A stretch of 64,000 nt of DNA, from assembly GCA_026770025.1 (NCBI GenBank), contig JAMXDE010000011.1, positions 1,798,001 to 1,862,000 on the forward strand, in the 5' to 3' direction. Positions 32,476-42,663 of this stretch are shown piece after piece. Position numbers and translations under genes: made by a program. Positions within the stretch are counted from its first letter, which is position 1, and the number at the start of each line of letters is the position of its first letter. The notes beneath the pieces were generated by a model. It was not told the DNA's origin, made no database searches, and worked only from the letters and a program-made list of their open reading frames with translations. This DNA comes from Craspedostauros australis. Its lineage: Eukaryota > Bacillariophyta > Bacillariophyceae > Mastogloiales > Achnanthaceae.

Positions 32476-34115
32476 ATGGACAGCCTCATCGATCGAATCG
32501 ACGAAAACAGGCTGGATGCGCTGTACTTGTTCATCAACGAAAGCCTGCGAGATCCCAGCACCTACAACCGCTTCCTCGACAGCCTGCTGGCCGTGCTGCC
32601 GGACAACTGGAGCATCCAGCGCGTCGAGGTGGGCCACGAGTTCCTCTCCATGACGACGCGCAACGTCCAGCAGCAGCAGCAGCTCTTCGAGATGATCTGC
32701 AACCTGGAGGCGCTCAAGATGCTCATCTTCTCCGACGGCTACGTCCCACGCAAGGACACCGGCAGCATCCAGACGGAGATCCTGCTCAACGCGCTGCCGC
32801 GTGCCACCAACCTCTGCAACCTGGACGTGCAGCGCATGCAGCTCGACGATCAGGACAGCATCGAGCATCTGGCCGAGGTCTTCGAGACCATGGCGGATTC
32901 ACTCGAGGAGGTCCGCATCACGGGGCTCTTCCTCAAGCCGGAGGTCACCTCCCTCGACCCCGTCATCAAGGCCTGCACGGCCATGTCCAACCTGCGCTCC
33001 CTCGCCATCTCCACGGCCTACGAATCGCAGGAGGAGAATCGCAAGTTCATCTCGCACGAGAGCCTTCTCAACCTCTGTCAGAACTCCACGACCCTGCAGG
33101 AACTCACCCTGCGTGCCATGCATCTCGACGACACGCAGTGCCAGACCATCGCAACTGCCCTCACCACCAACTCATTCCTCACCAGCTTGGACATGCGTCA
33201 GAATCCCAAGATCGGCGAGGCCGGATACAAGGCGGTGCTGGGAGCGATGGAGCGCAACTACGATCTATGGTGCACAGTCAACGTGGTACGTCGTGTTGCG
33301 CATCGTATTCTACATTGTGTCATGTGTCATCCTGTGTGAATGGATGGATAGTATACATCATATGCGTGGGTGTGGGTGCTGCGTATCGTCTGAATCGCAC
33401 TCGCGCTTGCTTCAGAATCACACCAACGGTACACATCCATCGACGCACTCTCATTCATCCAAATGCAAGGAACTTGCTCTCGCACCAATCTTACTCTGCC
33501 CTCTCACCATTGACTCTCGCACTCATGATGTTCCGTCTCCTCTCTCAACGTTGTCCCACTCCTACAATCCAAACATACATGCTCGTTCTAACAAAACAGG
33601 ACAACGAGGACTTCCAAGGCAAATTCACTGCCCTGATCGCACTCAACCAAGCCAATCGTGGAGATCTAGTCCGCGGCCTCACCAAGGAGAAGCTCGTCAG
33701 CTTCCTCTCGGAGCTCAGTAGCCAACCCACAGCGGTGTGGTACTTCCTCACCATCCATGACAACATATTAAATCCGCTCGCCCAGTTTCTGCATTGGAAG
33801 CAGCTGGTGGAAAGGAGGAGGCAAGACCAGCCACTGCAACAGGTGCAAGCACAGCCGTCGACGCCGCTGCTGCAGACCGCTCATGGCATCCCGTTAAACA
33901 ACATGCAGATGCACCTCACTTCACCCACGACGGCTGCACCTGGTCTCACGACGAACAATATCTTGGCGGCCATGGCGCGGCCAACAGCCATACCGCCGGA
34001 CATTGCCAACATGGTCGCAACAATAAGCACGACGACCAACGATGATGATGATGATGACGCATCTGACGACGCCCAAGTCAGACCATCGAAACGTAGCCGC
34101 ACAGAATCCACCTGA
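32476..34115 (+). CDS. Leucine-rich-repeat protein, diatom type, 441 aa, two exons
   Basis: Exon 1 is 32476-33285 (270 codons, donor GTACGT) and exon 2 is 33600-34115 (acceptor CAG), both phase 0. The first exon encodes about six leucine-rich repeats of the ribonuclease-inhibitor kind (for example LRSLAIST, LQELTLRAMHLDD, LTSLDMRQNPKIGEAGYKAV). The join gives CTVNVDNEDFQGKFTALIAL, which runs into a conserved C-terminal helical region (LNQANRGDLVR, SFLSELSSQPTAVWYFLTI). I know this region from many diatom LRR proteins. The tail is Gln-rich, then acidic (DDDDDD), then basic (RPSKRSR), a possible nuclear signal. The gene probably mediates protein-protein contacts; its partner is unknown. Confidence 0.88.
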
Positions 34116-34475
34116 ACGACGCCAACGAGAATTTTTCCCTCATTTTCTTGGCGACACGACCCACGAACGATACCGCCGACGTATCATACCGTTCGGCCAA
34201 ATATATAGTGTATTAACCTGCACCACAAACGAAAGCAAACGTACCAATGGAACTCTGTGTGTTTCGCGCGTGCAGGTATAGAGTATTCGCATTGTTTTCT
34301 GGTCTGGCTGACTTCTCTCGAACGAATGAGCGATGGAGGGTTCTTGCCCTCACTTTCTCTGCTCGTCCTCCATGCATTGAGATCGCTGTTCTACTGCACC
34401 ATGTCATACTGTGCTATAGCTAGTGTTATAATACGTTAGGATCCGGCTCTGTGCTCTACTTGCAATTGTTATGCG
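34116..34475. other. Convergent intergenic region
   Basis: This 360-bp stretch separates the 3' ends of the LRR gene (plus) and the villin-headpiece gene (minus). No gene is seen; it should hold both polyadenylation sites. Confidence 0.55.
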
Positions 34476-35966
34476 TCAAAACAACCCCAACGATCGCTTG
34501 GCCTTATCTCGTTTCCACTTGGGTTGCTTCTGAAACTCCTCCTGCGTCATGTGGAAATGCTGCTGAAACTCTTGCGGTGACAAGTACAACTCGCGCGTGA
34601 GGAGGTTGCAGGTGTTGGGCAGCCGCGCCGCGTCGCGCAATTGCTCGATGGTGTAGAATTCCTGCGGCGGCAGATCCGACGTGCGAATGTTGGACAGCGA
34701 TTGTGACAGCTTCCCGTTAATGGCGGCCAGGTTGGAGGTCTTCTTCTTCTTGCGGGCGGTGATCTCCGATTTGACGCTGGCGCCGCTGCTGCGCGATTGC
34801 TGCTGCTGTGGTTTGGGCGGTAGCAGCGGCGCTTTCTGTTGCGTTGTGGACTGTGCTTTGGCATCGTCAATGGCCTTGTCAGGTTTGGACGCCTTCGAAT
34901 TGTAGCTCGATCGACGCACCGCGGACGTCGTGACTTGCTGCGCCTCCCTGGCGGCCTTGAGCGCGGAATTGTTGCGCGCCAACTCCGCCCTCGCCGCCTG
35001 CCGTCGCAGCTCCGCCAGCGCCTTCTTGCGCTTCTCCATCTCTGCAGCACCAAAGGCGCGGGTCTGCGCCACCATCTCCCGTTTCTTGGCCAACGCCATG
35101 TCGACCTTGCGAATTTCCTCCGCCAGCCGCCGCCGCGCCAGCTCGTCGTTCTCGCGTTGCCGCTGCAGCACCTCTCGCTGGCGACGCGTCTCCATGTCCA
35201 CGTTGCCGGAGGGCTCGAAGAAATCCCCTTGGATCGTTTCGAGCTGCTGCAACGCCGAATGCGCCACCTCGCCTCGTTTGGCCGCTTCGGCACGCGCCTT
35301 TTCCCGTGCCAATTCTTCCTCCATCGCCTTGCGCGCTCCTTCGTTCTCCGCGGCACGTTGCAGCTCCATGTAAATGTCGGCCTTCTTCTTGTTGAGCATG
35401 TCCACGCCTCTGTCGTTGCGGAAGGACGGACCCAGCGATGCCTCGTAGGCGCGGTGTTCCGATGTCAGCGAGAAGTTCGGCACCGTCGAGTTGTCATCGT
35501 AGGCTGACGAGTCATCGTCGGCGTCGCCGGAACCATCGTCGTCATCATCATCGTCGTCTTCTACGTATTCCATGATCTCGTCGCTGCTGCCAGTCTCCGC
35601 GCTCATCGCTCCGCCGTGCAGTTTCGATGGCTGGCCATTGCCGTTGCCCTCCGCGCTCGATTGGGATTGCAGATTCATGCTCTGCAGTTGTTGATGTTGT
35701 TGATGTTGGTTCGTCTGTTGCTGTTGATGCTGCTGCTGCTGTTGATGCTGCTGCTGGTGATGTAGATCATCGTCATCACCGTCGTCGTCATCTTCTATTA
35801 TTTCTTCCTCAATAAAGTCATCATCGTCTATCACTTCTTCGACCGTGTATTCATCGTCGTCGATGTATTCATCCTCGATGATCTCCTCCTCGACGAAGGA
35901 AGATTCATGACTGTGCAAGCTGTTCGTTGCCGACGGCTGTGCGCTTCCGCGATGTAGCAGTGCCAT
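34476..35966 (-). CDS. Coiled-coil protein with C-terminal villin headpiece, 496 aa
   Basis: Single exon. The last 70 residues are a villin headpiece: FYTIEQLRDAA, LTRELYLSPQEFQQHF, MTQEEFQK, then PKWKRDKAKRSLGLF at the very end. This includes the Pro-Lys-Trp-Lys and C-terminal Leu-Phe typical of the F-actin-binding headpiece. N-terminal to it are an acidic region rich in Glu, Asp, Ile and Val (residues about 25-75), a His/Gln run, a second acidic run, and a long charged helix (about 190-350, rich in Ala, Arg, Glu and Lys) that should form a coiled coil. No gelsolin repeats are present, unlike animal villin. An actin-crosslinking or cytoskeletal-scaffold role is inferred. Confidence 0.88.
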   Translation of the reverse strand: MALLHRGSAQPSATNSLHSHESSFVEEEIIEDEYIDDDEYTVEEVIDDDDFIEEEIIEDDDDGDDDDLHHQQQHQQQQQHQQQQTNQHQQHQQLQSMNLQSQSSAEGNGNGQPSKLHGGAMSAETGSSDEIMEYVEDDDDDDDDGSGDADDDSSAYDDNSTVPNFSLTSEHRAYEASLGPSFRNDRGVDMLNKKKADIYMELQRAAENEGARKAMEEELAREKARAEAAKRGEVAHSALQQLETIQGDFFEPSGNVDMETRRQREVLQRQRENDELARRRLAEEIRKVDMALAKKREMVAQTRAFGAAEMEKRKKALAELRRQAARAELARNNSALKAAREAQQVTTSAVRRSSYNSKASKPDKAIDDAKAQSTTQQKAPLLPPKPQQQQSRSSGASVKSEITARKKKKTSNLAAINGKLSQSLSNIRTSDLPPQEFYTIEQLRDAARLPNTCNLLTRELYLSPQEFQQHFHMTQEEFQKQPKWKRDKAKRSLGLF

Positions 35967-36981
35967 CGTGGGATCAGTCTATTCAAGAGAGAGTGTGTGT
36001 GTATGCGTCTGTATGCGTCTGTATGCGTCTGTATGCGTCCTGTTCGTATCCGTATTTGCAGGATGTGGAAGTGAGAGCACAGAGCGGACTTTGGGATGAA
36101 TCGGTTTGTGGGTAACCAAAGAGATGTAATCGTGATGTGATGTAATGTAATGTAATGTAATGTGGCTGCCGTCTTCGTGTCTGGCAAACAGAAAGGATGC
36201 TTTCGGAATTATTGGGCGCTGTTGTGGATCCGAGAGAGAGAGAGAGAGAGAGAAGCTGATGGCAGTATGCTCCAGTGTGTTCTGATTGCTGTTCTTCTTT
36301 CTCCTCTTCTTCCTCTTGCTGCCTGGCTTGTTCAGATTGGAGTCTTCTTCTGCTGTATCTATGCTCTCTCACTTCCTTGCCTTCATCCAACCGCCGCAAG
36401 ATTCAACAACGCAACGAAGATGAGATGGTGGGCCGCTTCTATGCGTTTGCGCTTGTCGCGGGATGTTGCATCAACGCTTGCTCTCTCTGATGTGCCGTTT
36501 GGATGCAGTCTTGTTTCGTTTCTTGGTTGCCTCGCTTTTGTGTGTGTCATGGTCGTGGTTTTGGTCATCGCAGTCATCTCCGCCCGCCTTGTTTCTTTGT
36601 CGTGTTTGCCTGTTTCCGTGCATGTTGGTGTTCTTGTCAAGTCACGCACTGCTCTGTCTGGTTGGTCGCGAACGTTGTGACACGGTGGTGCGATCAATCA
36701 ACTAGGCGTAACTTGTACGGGATGGGAAACATGTGTGCAACGTAGAATATAATACTTACCCTAACTACTCATGGTACTCCTATTGCAAACGATTCATGTG
36801 AGGGTTGAGAGATCCGCAACTAAAATCCTACTGTCATAATTGTCGCACTCGGTGTGCTTTATCCGTTCAGTATGGCCATGTGATGTTGGAGCACACCGAC
36901 ATGCTACCGCTCCTGCTGTTGTTGACGGATAATCTTACAACGATCGTGGACCGCCTTGCCGTACAGGGCTCATCTCGTCTT
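35967..36981. other. Intergenic with simple repeats
   Basis: This lies upstream of the villin-headpiece gene and downstream of the CobW-type gene. It holds four exact tandem copies of a 10-mer GTATGCGTCT (36001-36040), a TGTAA repeat near 36139-36160 and a GA run (about 36229-36254). No gene is recognised. Confidence 0.55.
36001..36040. repeat. Tandem 10-mer, 4 copies
   Basis: GTATGCGTCT repeated four times (last base varies), about 35 bp upstream of the start codon of the minus-strand villin-headpiece gene, hence probably in its 5' UTR or promoter. Confidence 0.9.
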
Positions 36982-38534
36982 CTACTTCTTCTCCTCCTTA
37001 TACAGGCATTCCATGAGGCTGTCGGTCAACTCCTTTCTGTCCAGGTTCCTTCCGATGAACACAAACTTGTTCTCGCGCTCCTCGCCGGCCTTCCATGGTT
37101 CGTTGGCTGGTCCGAAGTTGATCTGCTCGTGCACGCCCTGGAACACGAACTTCGTGTCGCCCTGCCCGTGGAAGCTGAGGAGTCCCTTGGAGCGGTAGAT
37201 ATCGGCGGCGCGCTCCTTCAGCAGATCCATCATGAACATGTTGAACCACTGTGGGTGGAGGTTTCCATGGAACTTGATTCCCACAGACTGCACCAGCTCC
37301 AAGTTGTGCTTGCTCTCCTCCTGCGACTCGAAGAAGTCGGGATCGATGGCCAGGACGGATTCCATGTTGAACGAGTTCAATCCAAGGATCTTCTCCAGCG
37401 GCGCGCGGCTGCGCTCGGTCTCGATCACGGTGGCGAATTTGTTGATCACCTTGAGGCGGTTCTTCAACGCCTCCTTCTCGTCGGGCTTCACGAGGTCCAC
37501 CTTGTTCAGGAGGATCTTGTCGGCGAAGGCGACCTGCTGCAGCGCTTCGTTCACGGATCCCTCCGGCTTCTTCTCATCCAGGTGCAGTGCCAGATGCTTG
37601 CAATCGGCCAAGCAGACGATGGAGTCGATGAAGTAGTTCTCGCTGATCTTGGAGTTCGTCTGCACGGTGTACACGATGGGGGCTGGGTCGGCAAGGCCGG
37701 TGGTCTCCAGCAGGATGGCATCGAAGTCCTTGCGGCGCTTCGTCAGCTGTCCGAGGGTGCGGACCAAGTCGCCGCGCACGGAACAACACACGCACCCGTT
37801 GTCCATGGTGATCAGATCCTCTGGTGTGTCCAGCGATTCCGCGACTGCACGGGTAGTCGTGGTTATGGCGGTTGTGGTGACGTTGGGCGGGAGTGGGGCG
37901 GATGGTTTGATTGGTGACGGCGGTGCATTCGAATGCAGCGTGTTGTCAGCATCCCAGAAAGTGCAGCGCAGATTTGGGATACAATGCAGCGGAATGCATT
38001 GTATAGCAGTCGTATGTTGTCATGAGAAACGCCATGAGGAAAGAAGCGGAATCCAATTGAAATTGCAGAGAAACGAGGATGGGATGAGATGACGTGACAG
38101 AAAGCGAAGACAGTAGATTCGCCAAGAGTGTCGGAAAGGAAACGGCCTCATGATCCACGATGAGCGATTGCGTGGCATCCAAGCATGGGTGGTTGCATCC
38201 GTGCATGTCTGCTGGTTGGTTGTGCGGTTGGTTGATGGGCACTTCATGCCTCGCCTTCAGCACACAGTATAGTGGTACCTGGCACTGATCAACAACGTTG
38301 TCGTCATCACCATCGTCGTCATCGTCGCAGCCATCGCCACAGCTATCATGCACTACACAAGGACGTACCGAGACCATCGTCGATGCTGACTTCTCCGAAC
38401 TCATTCTCCAGGACGCAGATCTTCCACTCGTTCTGCTCCTTGAGGATGTAATTCACGAGAGTCGTCTTTCCGGCTCCGAGGAAGCCAGTGATGACCGTGA
38501 TTGGTGTGAGATCCGACTTTGCTGTTTGTGCCAT
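36982..38534 (-). CDS. CobW/ZNG1-type metal-chaperone GTPase, 342 aa, two exons
   Basis: Exon 1 is 38534-38369 and exon 2 is 37844-36982; the 524-bp intron splits one codon (phase 1). Motifs in order: Walker [10 protein letters not shown] at residues 17-25, [13 protein letters not shown] at 43-55, the metal-binding NGCVCC at 71-76, [10 protein letters not shown] near 102-111, the guanine-specificity NKVD at about 169-172, and a C-terminal CobW_C domain ([18 protein letters not shown]). Length and motif order match the COG0523/CBWD family, which hydrolyses GTP and hands zinc or another metal to client proteins such as methionine aminopeptidase. No organelle leader is evident, so a cytosolic protein is likely. 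A long plus-strand open frame across the same DNA is its shadow. Confidence 0.93.
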
Positions 38535-39495
38535 TGTGAACTGTTGATAGAGTACTGCAGAGTGTGCTTGTGTCTTTCCTTGTTTATTCTGATCAATTGA
38601 TCGATGGATTGGTCTTTATGAGGCTTGCGAATGGATTTGAGTAAAGCCTTTCCAGCGGGTATGTGGTCTGCGAGAGTGTCTGGTGCCGTTGCTCCAAACG
38701 TTGGTTTTGTGAGCAAAGAGGCTCTTGTTGTGGCTGTGGCGCGAACGAGAGAGGAGATCAGCAGCGAGTGCTGTTGTTGTCGTTGTCGAGGCTGAGGCTG
38801 AAACCAAGGCCGAGGTGGAGGCTGTTCTTGTGTTTCTTCTTGTTGGTTGGAGAAGCCCTTCGAAAAGACTTGGATAGTCCCCAATGCCGTCATCCAAACC
38901 ATCCAATCGTTTCCAAACGGTTCCGTGTGAGTGGAACCACTGGCAACGATTGCATTCTGCTCGAGCAGAGCAGTCGCAGGCAATGTTGGGCACAGCACTA
39001 CACAGTAGCTCGTACTCTCACATGCCAAGAGAGCAAGATCATGATTGTCTACATTGTACGATACTATTTTATTATATTATATTATCATGCAACGTGAGCG
39101 ACGAATTATGTGATCGATGGTGTATACCTCGCAGAGTAATCGGGGTTGTCCACAGATGAGCATGGTCGTTTGTATTGGTACGACTATGAAATCCTGAAAA
39201 TGTATCTGGCCCGCACCAGCAGATACATATTCGTACAGATGCAGATCGACGCCGCTTGGCATTTGGTCCATTCATTTCGCTTTCTCTATTCAAGGCGTGC
39301 TTTTGTCATCACTTCGCAGTGGAGCAGCCTATTTTTCTGCATGCTTTGCGCATTCGGATGCTCGTTGTTGTGTTCGTGCTCAACCTTGATCCCACAATGG
39401 GATAGCTCAACTCATCGTGTATCCTACCGTATCGTACCATATCGTACCATATAATACCATATCACATCGCATGCCATCACGCATGTTGTCTACGT
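38535..39495. other. Intergenic, no gene recognised
   Basis: This is upstream of the CobW-type gene and downstream of the gene at 39496-40008. A minus-strand frame of 191 codons (38453-39028) overlaps the CobW start and shows no domain. A CGTACCATAT repeat occurs at about 39426-39465. Confidence 0.5.
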
Positions 39496-40008
39496 CTACG
39501 CCGACGTCTCCATCTTGTCGTTGCCATCCATGGCATCGATGACGGTGTCGATGAACTTGTTCTTTTCGTCCGGGTCGAGGAGCTTCCAATCCCAACCGCG
39601 TTCCTTCTGGTTGCTCTTCTTCGAAGCCCAGATCTTGAAGGAGCGGCGCGCATGTGGCTTGCGTCGCTCATCCACGTCCTTCTCGGGGACGTTGAGCTTC
39701 TTCATCCTCTTGACGAAGGCCTTGACCTTGTCGATGGCCAGTTGGTCGAAGCGGTCTGGGTTGATCTTCTTGTAGTACGTCTTCTTGGCCAGTTCGATGG
39801 CTTCCGCAAAGTCTGCGGCGAAGGTGTCATCCTCGATGACGTAGTTCTCGTATGGCTGCATCAGGGGTCCCTTGTCTTCCTTCACCCTGCTTGGCTTGGC
39901 CGCGGTCTCTTCCTTGGCATCCTCTATCTTGGTCTCCTTGATCTCACCAGCTTCGATGGTCTCTTCCATCTCTGTCTCTATATTCTCTGCTTTTGTTTCG
40001 GCTGTCAT
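39496..40008 (-). CDS. Uncharacterised charged protein, 170 aa
   Basis: I do not recognise the family. The start chosen is the ATG at 40008 (MTAETKAENIETEMEE), which begins the well-composed part; the frame stays open upstream to 40344 but with unlikely composition. Residues 1-50 are strongly acidic (Glu, Thr, Lys). Residues about 60-165 are ordered and basic, with ENYVIEDDTFAADFAEAIEL, a lysine-rich helix (KVKAFVKRMKKLNVP) and GWDWKLLDPDEKNKFIDTVI. There is no signal peptide and no membrane segment. The opposed charge of the two halves suggests a small nuclear or cytosolic adaptor, but this is only inference. Confidence 0.65.
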   Translation of the reverse strand: MTAETKAENIETEMEETIEAGEIKETKIEDAKEETAAKPSRVKEDKGPLMQPYENYVIEDDTFAADFAEAIELAKKTYYKKINPDRFDQLAIDKVKAFVKRMKKLNVPEKDVDERRKPHARRSFKIWASKKSNQKERGWDWKLLDPDEKNKFIDTVIDAMDGNDKMETSA

Positions 40009-40942
40009 GGTGATGGTGGCTGTTGCGGATGATGCGGTTGCTGTTGGTATAATGCGGTTGCTGTTGTGGCAATTTGTGTCACAAAAGAATGGAAATGAGG
40101 CTGCACAACGCTCATCCCAAGCGAAGTTGTGTTGTGTCGTGTCGTCTTGTGTTGTGTGGTGTTCTCTCCTCTCAGCACCACCAACAATGTCGTTGTTGGT
40201 GTCAGCTGAGACGTGGATTGTGGTGGTCATCCGGTCATTCTCGTTTGTGTTTCTCGAATAGAATTTTACCGCAACCACCAACGAAGAAGAAAAACCAACA
40301 AAAAGACAGCAAAATCGATCATTCTGTATTTTCATACGTGCCACAGGTATAACGTGTGTTAACCGTCAAATCCATCACCAATGACGTCACCCGTCGCGTC
40401 ACCAAAGCCTCGAAAAGTGAAAAGAAGAACTTGAAACTCCCGTCCAAAATGGGAACATCCATCTGTTCGCTGGCGCTCTCCTCGTGGTTGTGAGACACGG
40501 AATCACAAATCCGAAATAAAACCAAACGAGCCAAAGACGACGACAGCAATTCTGCAAACACTTTCTGGATTGGGTGTTTCGCTTCTCACTCTTCTCACAC
40601 TCGCACCACTCACATCAGGGCAACACCATCACGTGGCTGCCGGGGGTCAGTGCGAGCCACAATACTATACCATAATAGTAATATAATATAATACATCCCT
40701 CTGCGATCACCAATACCAGAGCGCAATCCCATCGAAGACGACTGCCTTGTGCTTGGTGCATCACAAAGGCACACAGACACGCACAGACACTCACGGACAT
40801 ACACAAAGAGACACAGAGAGCGAGAGAGAGTGTGAGAGAGAAAGCAAGAAAGGAGGTTGGATGGAGCAGCATAGAGCAGGATAGAGTACTCTTGAGGCAG
40901 CTATTGCAAGGTATCATACGCCTCTCCAGAGTGACATCCACC
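40009..40942. other. Divergent intergenic region
   Basis: This lies between the minus-strand 170-aa gene and the plus-strand Popeye-like gene. It contains an ACACAGACAC / GAGAGA purine-rich tract at about 40770-40850, ahead of the Popeye-like start. No gene is recognised. Confidence 0.5.
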
Positions 40943-42427
40943 ATGATGCATCGCAGCGGAAATTTCCCCATCAAGGGATTCAAACGAGCATCGGAGGCGT
41001 GGGCCAAAGCGCGTCAACCACTGAGCAACACAAACACCACCAGTTTGCCACGATCAGGTCTTGATCGCACGCACTCTGTATTCCAGCAGACGTGCTCAAG
41101 GCGCGCGTTCCATCACAGTCGACACCAACATTACCATCACCAGCCTCAACCCAGGCCTCGGCCCCAGTCCCAGTCTCGATATTCGTTCAATGCCTCGTAC
41201 ACCCAATCTCAGCTGCGGCTGCACGTCGGCAATGCTCGTCAGCGGTTGCACAAGACCAATGCACGCACCAAGTCGACCACTATTTCCGGATCGCAGGTGG
41301 AGACTCAGACCATCCGCACGCGCATCGACAACTGGCTCAACCAGCCCAGGACGGTTCCCGTTCCGCGATGGATATCGCCCAGCCACTACACGACGACTTA
41401 CTCGGAATGCTTCGGACACTCCTCCTTCCTCCTCGTTGCCATGGCGTACTACACAGACGACTTCCTGCAGCTGCGTACCATGGCCATTGCGGGATCGACT
41501 TCGATGCTCGTCTTCGCCTACTTCCATCCACACGGCAGGGTGCTGTGGCTGCCCTTCAAGTGGAATCTCTCCTTCATCGCAATCAACTGCTACCGCATCG
41601 GACGCGTCTACCTCGATCGCTGGCACGCCGAACAGATGAGCCCGGAATTGCGCCGATTGCATGACGAGCATTTCTACGTCATGGACACGGCAGAATTTGG
41701 CCGTCTCGTGCGGTTGAGCACGATGCAGACATTCCGCAAAGGTGACGCCATCGTGAAGCAGGGTGAGGCGAATGAGTGCGTGCGCCTCGTGCTGGGTGGC
41801 GAGATCAACGTCCTGCGCGATTCGCAATTGACGTACCAGCTGCACGAGGGCAATTTCATCAGCGAAGTCGGATTGCACGCAGGTCTCCTGCTGCGAGGCT
41901 CGGTCGAGAGCTGCTGTTCCGTGGTGGCCAATTCCGACGACGTCCGCGTGCTGTGCTGGGACCGCACGCAGCTCATTCAGTTTCTCGAATCCGACAGGAG
42001 CGTGCAGCGATCCATCAAGGCCGTCATGAGCTGGGACATCGTTTCCAAACTCAAATCGCAACGGCTGTTGCTGTCGGACGGCTTGATCCACGATCCCGAG
42101 GCTTGGACGGAGAAACGGCAAGAACAGACGCAATCGCGGTACGCCGCCATCCTGCACAACATGCTGCTGTCGGATTCGAGGCAGCTGCGGGAGCGCAAGG
42201 AGGAGTTGCACAAGTACCGTGAGATCCACAACATCGACGACGCATCGCACGAACGCGCGTTGCGCAAATTCGGCTGGACGCTGGCCGAGTTTGAGCAAGG
42301 TCATAGAAATGGCACGGCGGGGGAGCATGGTGCAGACGGCGACAGGGGCGAAGACAGCAGCAGCGAGCAAATCATGAACGGCGTCGAGGACTTCTGTCGA
42401 TTGCTGTACTACAAGATCTTTAAGTGA
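40943..42427 (+). CDS. Popeye-like cyclic-nucleotide-binding membrane protein, 494 aa
   Basis: Single exon. The start is the first in-frame ATG pair (MMHRSGNFPIKGFKRASEAW). Residues 1-60 are basic and lack acid residues almost entirely, with an RRAFHHSRH motif, like a mitochondrial presequence. Residues about 155-215 hold hydrophobic segments (SSFLLVAMAYY, TMAIAGSTSMLVFAYF, NLSFIAINCYRI) as in Popeye proteins. Residues about 245-365 form a cyclic-nucleotide-binding fold: DTAEFGRLVRLS, FRKGDAIVKQGEANECVRLV, LGGEINVL and the cassette-like GNFISEVGLHAG. The C-terminal part has ERKEELHKYREIH and a final FCRLLYYKIF. Popeye proteins bind cAMP and modulate membrane partners in animals. A similar protein anchored in a mitochondrial membrane is inference. 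Confidence 0.82.
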   Translation: MMHRSGNFPIKGFKRASEAWAKARQPLSNTNTTSLPRSGLDRTHSVFQQTCSRRAFHHSRHQHYHHQPQPRPRPQSQSRYSFNASYTQSQLRLHVGNARQRLHKTNARTKSTTISGSQVETQTIRTRIDNWLNQPRTVPVPRWISPSHYTTTYSECFGHSSFLLVAMAYYTDDFLQLRTMAIAGSTSMLVFAYFHPHGRVLWLPFKWNLSFIAINCYRIGRVYLDRWHAEQMSPELRRLHDEHFYVMDTAEFGRLVRLSTMQTFRKGDAIVKQGEANECVRLVLGGEINVLRDSQLTYQLHEGNFISEVGLHAGLLLRGSVESCCSVVANSDDVRVLCWDRTQLIQFLESDRSVQRSIKAVMSWDIVSKLKSQRLLLSDGLIHDPEAWTEKRQEQTQSRYAAILHNMLLSDSRQLRERKEELHKYREIHNIDDASHERALRKFGWTLAEFEQGHRNGTAGEHGADGDRGEDSSSEQIMNGVEDFCRLLYYKIFK

Positions 42428-42663
42428 ATCCCTTACCGAGTACTTTGCTACATTTGCAGAGTTCGGAACAGTACTGAGTACTCCACTCTCTCGTTCTAAA
42501 TGAAAAGTACATACCATCACTGGCAAAATATTAAGTTTGCTGCTCCCATTCTCTCTGCTCGTATAACGTTTGTTCTCATCATGTATGCTGTGATGGTGTC
42601 CATGGTGCCATCATTTGCAGCAGGAACAGACTGAAGACGCATCCATCACGTTTCTTCCATCAA

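Noticed and set aside
36805-37917. Long plus-strand open frame (370 codons)
   Set aside because: It is antisense to exon 2 of the CobW/ZNG1-type gene, whose motifs ([20 protein letters not shown]) are unambiguous on the minus strand.
41096-42526. Minus-strand open frame (476 codons)
   Set aside because: Shadow of the Popeye-like gene; the plus strand carries the recognisable membrane segments and nucleotide-binding fold.
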